From: an uncultured Oscillibacter sp.
GTDB lineage: Bacteria; Bacillota; Clostridia; Oscillospirales; Oscillospiraceae
Length of the DNA: 5,188 bases
Direction: 5' to 3'
Assembly (NCBI GenBank): GCA_905236835.1
Contig: CAJOQY010000254.1
Location: 1 to 5,188 of the forward strand
Shown: piece after piece, positions 4,179-5,188 of the stretch
Numbering within the stretch: the first letter of the stretch is position 1
Layout of the letters: every line of letters begins with the position of its first letter
Translations under genes and position numbers: made by a program
The notes under the pieces: generated by a model
Told to the model about the DNA's origin: nothing
Database searches by the model: none
The model's input: the letters and a program-made list of their open reading frames with translations, nothing else

Positions 4179-5188
4179 ATGAAAAAATATTTAAAAAATT
4201 CTCGCGCGAAAACGATGAAAATTATAATATCAGGCATATTATTTATATTCGCGTCTTTTTACGCGTTCTGTCCCGCGTCCGGAGCGGATTTCAATATGTC
4301 AGAGCGGAATCCGGACGAAAATCCGCGCGTTATTACAGGTTTTGACGCGGCGGATTTCACGCGGGATCCGTTGATTTTTTCCCCGGAAAATAAACCGGAT
4401 TTGGCTCAACTCGCGCTGTCGCTGCCCGCCGCGCTGTCCGTATATCTGGATGGAAATTCTTGTCAAGCGGTTGAAATTCCCGTCTCATGGTTCTGCGCGG
4501 GCTGTGATTATGAATCGACGGATTTTTATTACTATCAATTCAGCCCGCAATGGGACGAAAAAAATTATATTCTCGACAGTTGTCTTGATCCGCTCCGGGA
4601 CGCGCCGTATATTTCCGTCTTTCTCACGGACGCTAATCGGAATATCGCGCGGGATAGAAACCCGGATATAAATTTAAATTTATATTTATCTCAATCCGCC
4701 GGGCTTTTGTCCGTTACCAATTCGCCCAATGAGATTTTAGTATATCAATATCTTACGGATGTCATGGGATTGAATACGGCGGCGGCGTGCGGCGTCATGG
4801 CGAATATACAGGCGGAATCCGATTTCCGTCCGGACCTGTACGGCGACAATGGGACAAGTTATGGTATCTGTCAGTGGCATGACGGAAAAGACGTGGCAAG
4901 ATTTACCCAATTGCGTACTTACTGCGAAGAAAATAATTTTGATTATACCACACTGGAAGGACAATTGCGTTATCTGGAATATGAAATGACGCGTGATTCT
5001 TATTACGCGTCGATCCTGCGTCAGATCCGGAACGTGGAAAACACGGCTGACGGCGCTTATGAGGCGGCGTCCATCTGGTGTATCAAATTTGAAGTCCCGG
5101 CGAATAAAAATCAAGTCGCCATTGTCAGGGGCAATCTCGCCAGAGATCAATATTGGCCGGAGTATATGCCGCCGGATGAGAATCCGGA
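4179..5188 (+). CDS. Secreted phage-tail-type lysozyme domain protein (3' end missing)
   Basis: An open frame of 336 complete codons runs off the window end. Residues 1-36 look like a signal peptide (KKYLKN, hydrophobic 15-30, PASGA with possible cleavage after A36). Residues 37-180 are of unassigned function; within them 100-132 (IPVSW, YYYQFSP-WDE-YIL) resembles short beta-sandwich, Ig-like repeats of Firmicute surface proteins, a weak inference. Residues 181-329 match the phage tail lysozyme family (Phage_lysozyme2 type): VMANIQAESDF with probable catalytic E213, DNGTSYGICQWH at 223-234, RFTQL, GQLRYLEYEM, and the closing AASIWCIKFEVP at 296-307. This domain is known from phage tail tips and from secreted Firmicute proteins; it is expected to cut glycan strands. 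No phage genes are nearby, so a host wall-remodelling role is preferred. It lies 57 bp after the M23 gene, same strand, probably same operon. Eight cysteines occur in the mature part seen. The C-terminus is unknown. Confidence 0.87.
   Translation, partial: MKKYLKNSRAKTMKIIISGILFIFASFYAFCPASGADFNMSERNPDENPRVITGFDAADFTRDPLIFSPENKPDLAQLALSLPAALSVYLDGNSCQAVEIPVSWFCAGCDYESTDFYYYQFSPQWDEKNYILDSCLDPLRDAPYISVFLTDANRNIARDRNPDINLNLYLSQSAGLLSVTNSPNEILVYQYLTDVMGLNTAAACGVMANIQAESDFRPDLYGDNGTSYGICQWHDGKDVARFTQLRTYCEENNFDYTTLEGQLRYLEYEMTRDSYYASILRQIRNVENTADGAYEAASIWCIKFEVPANKNQVAIVRGNLARDQYWPEYMPPDENP

Noticed and set aside
4263..4275. Possible lipoprotein box at C31 of the lysozyme protein
   Set aside because: The residues before the cysteine are Y-A-F, with Phe at the position that should be Gly, Ala or Ser; a standard signal peptidase I site after A36 fits better.
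4139..4345. Open frame of 68 codons starting with TTG ahead of the lysozyme gene
   Set aside because: Different frame from the lysozyme gene, whose ATG at 4179 has a ribosome binding site, signal peptide and domain match; this one has none.
4450..4671. Open frame of 73 codons within the lysozyme gene
   Set aside because: Arg/Ile-rich shadow frame, no ribosome binding site.
4737..5150. Minus-strand open frame of 137 codons
   Set aside because: Exactly antisense to the lysozyme domain, whose motifs are unmistakable on the plus strand; no recognisable content.
4179..5188. Prophage remnant suggested by the phage-tail lysozyme domain
   Set aside because: No other phage gene in the window, an N-terminal signal peptide, operon-like position and codon use like its neighbours; the domain also occurs in host-encoded secreted proteins.

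Overview
The window looks like a chromosomal cell-wall remodelling locus from a Gram-positive anaerobe-type Firmicute (Bacillota, probably Clostridia). Grounds: strong anti-SD-like ribosome binding sites (GGAGGT, AAGGAGA, AAAAGGGG), a TTG and a GTG start, AT-rich intergenic DNA around moderately GC-rich genes, and the gene set itself: an ftsE-ftsX pair followed by a secreted coiled-coil M23 peptidase, next to a LysM-CAP protein of the YkwD type. No genus can be named from what is visible. Codon style (many GCG, CCG, CGG and TTA codons) is alike in all five genes, so nothing points to recent transfer.

Layout. Positions 27-812 on the minus strand encode a secreted LysM-CAP protein. Positions 813-1220 are a divergent regulatory region with a promoter for each side, an 11-bp direct repeat matching the WalR/YycF box of low-GC Gram-positives, and AT-rich tandem repeats. 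On the plus strand follow ftsE (1221-1919), ftsX (1906-2793, overlapping ftsE by 14 bp), a secreted coiled-coil M23 endopeptidase (2859-4121), and a secreted protein with a phage-tail-type lysozyme domain (4179 to the window end, 3' end missing).

How they may work together. FtsE (ATPase) and FtsX (membrane permease-like subunit) form a complex that transmits ATP hydrolysis across the membrane to an extracellular coiled-coil peptidoglycan hydrolase; the M23 gene directly downstream has the expected architecture (signal peptide, long coiled coil with the conserved FtsX-partner segment, catalytic domain) and keeps its zinc ligands. The next gene adds a probable glycan-strand-cleaving domain, so one locus would supply a peptide-cutting and a sugar-cutting enzyme. 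The divergent LysM-CAP protein is also wall-targeted, and the WalR-like box overlaps its promoter. The joint control of these genes is inference.

No tRNA, rRNA, CRISPR array, insertion sequence or convincing intrinsic terminator was seen. The most interesting points are the WalR-like box, the lysozyme gene with its unassigned cysteine-bearing N-terminal half, and the tandem repeats that carry -10 hexamers at the gene junctions.
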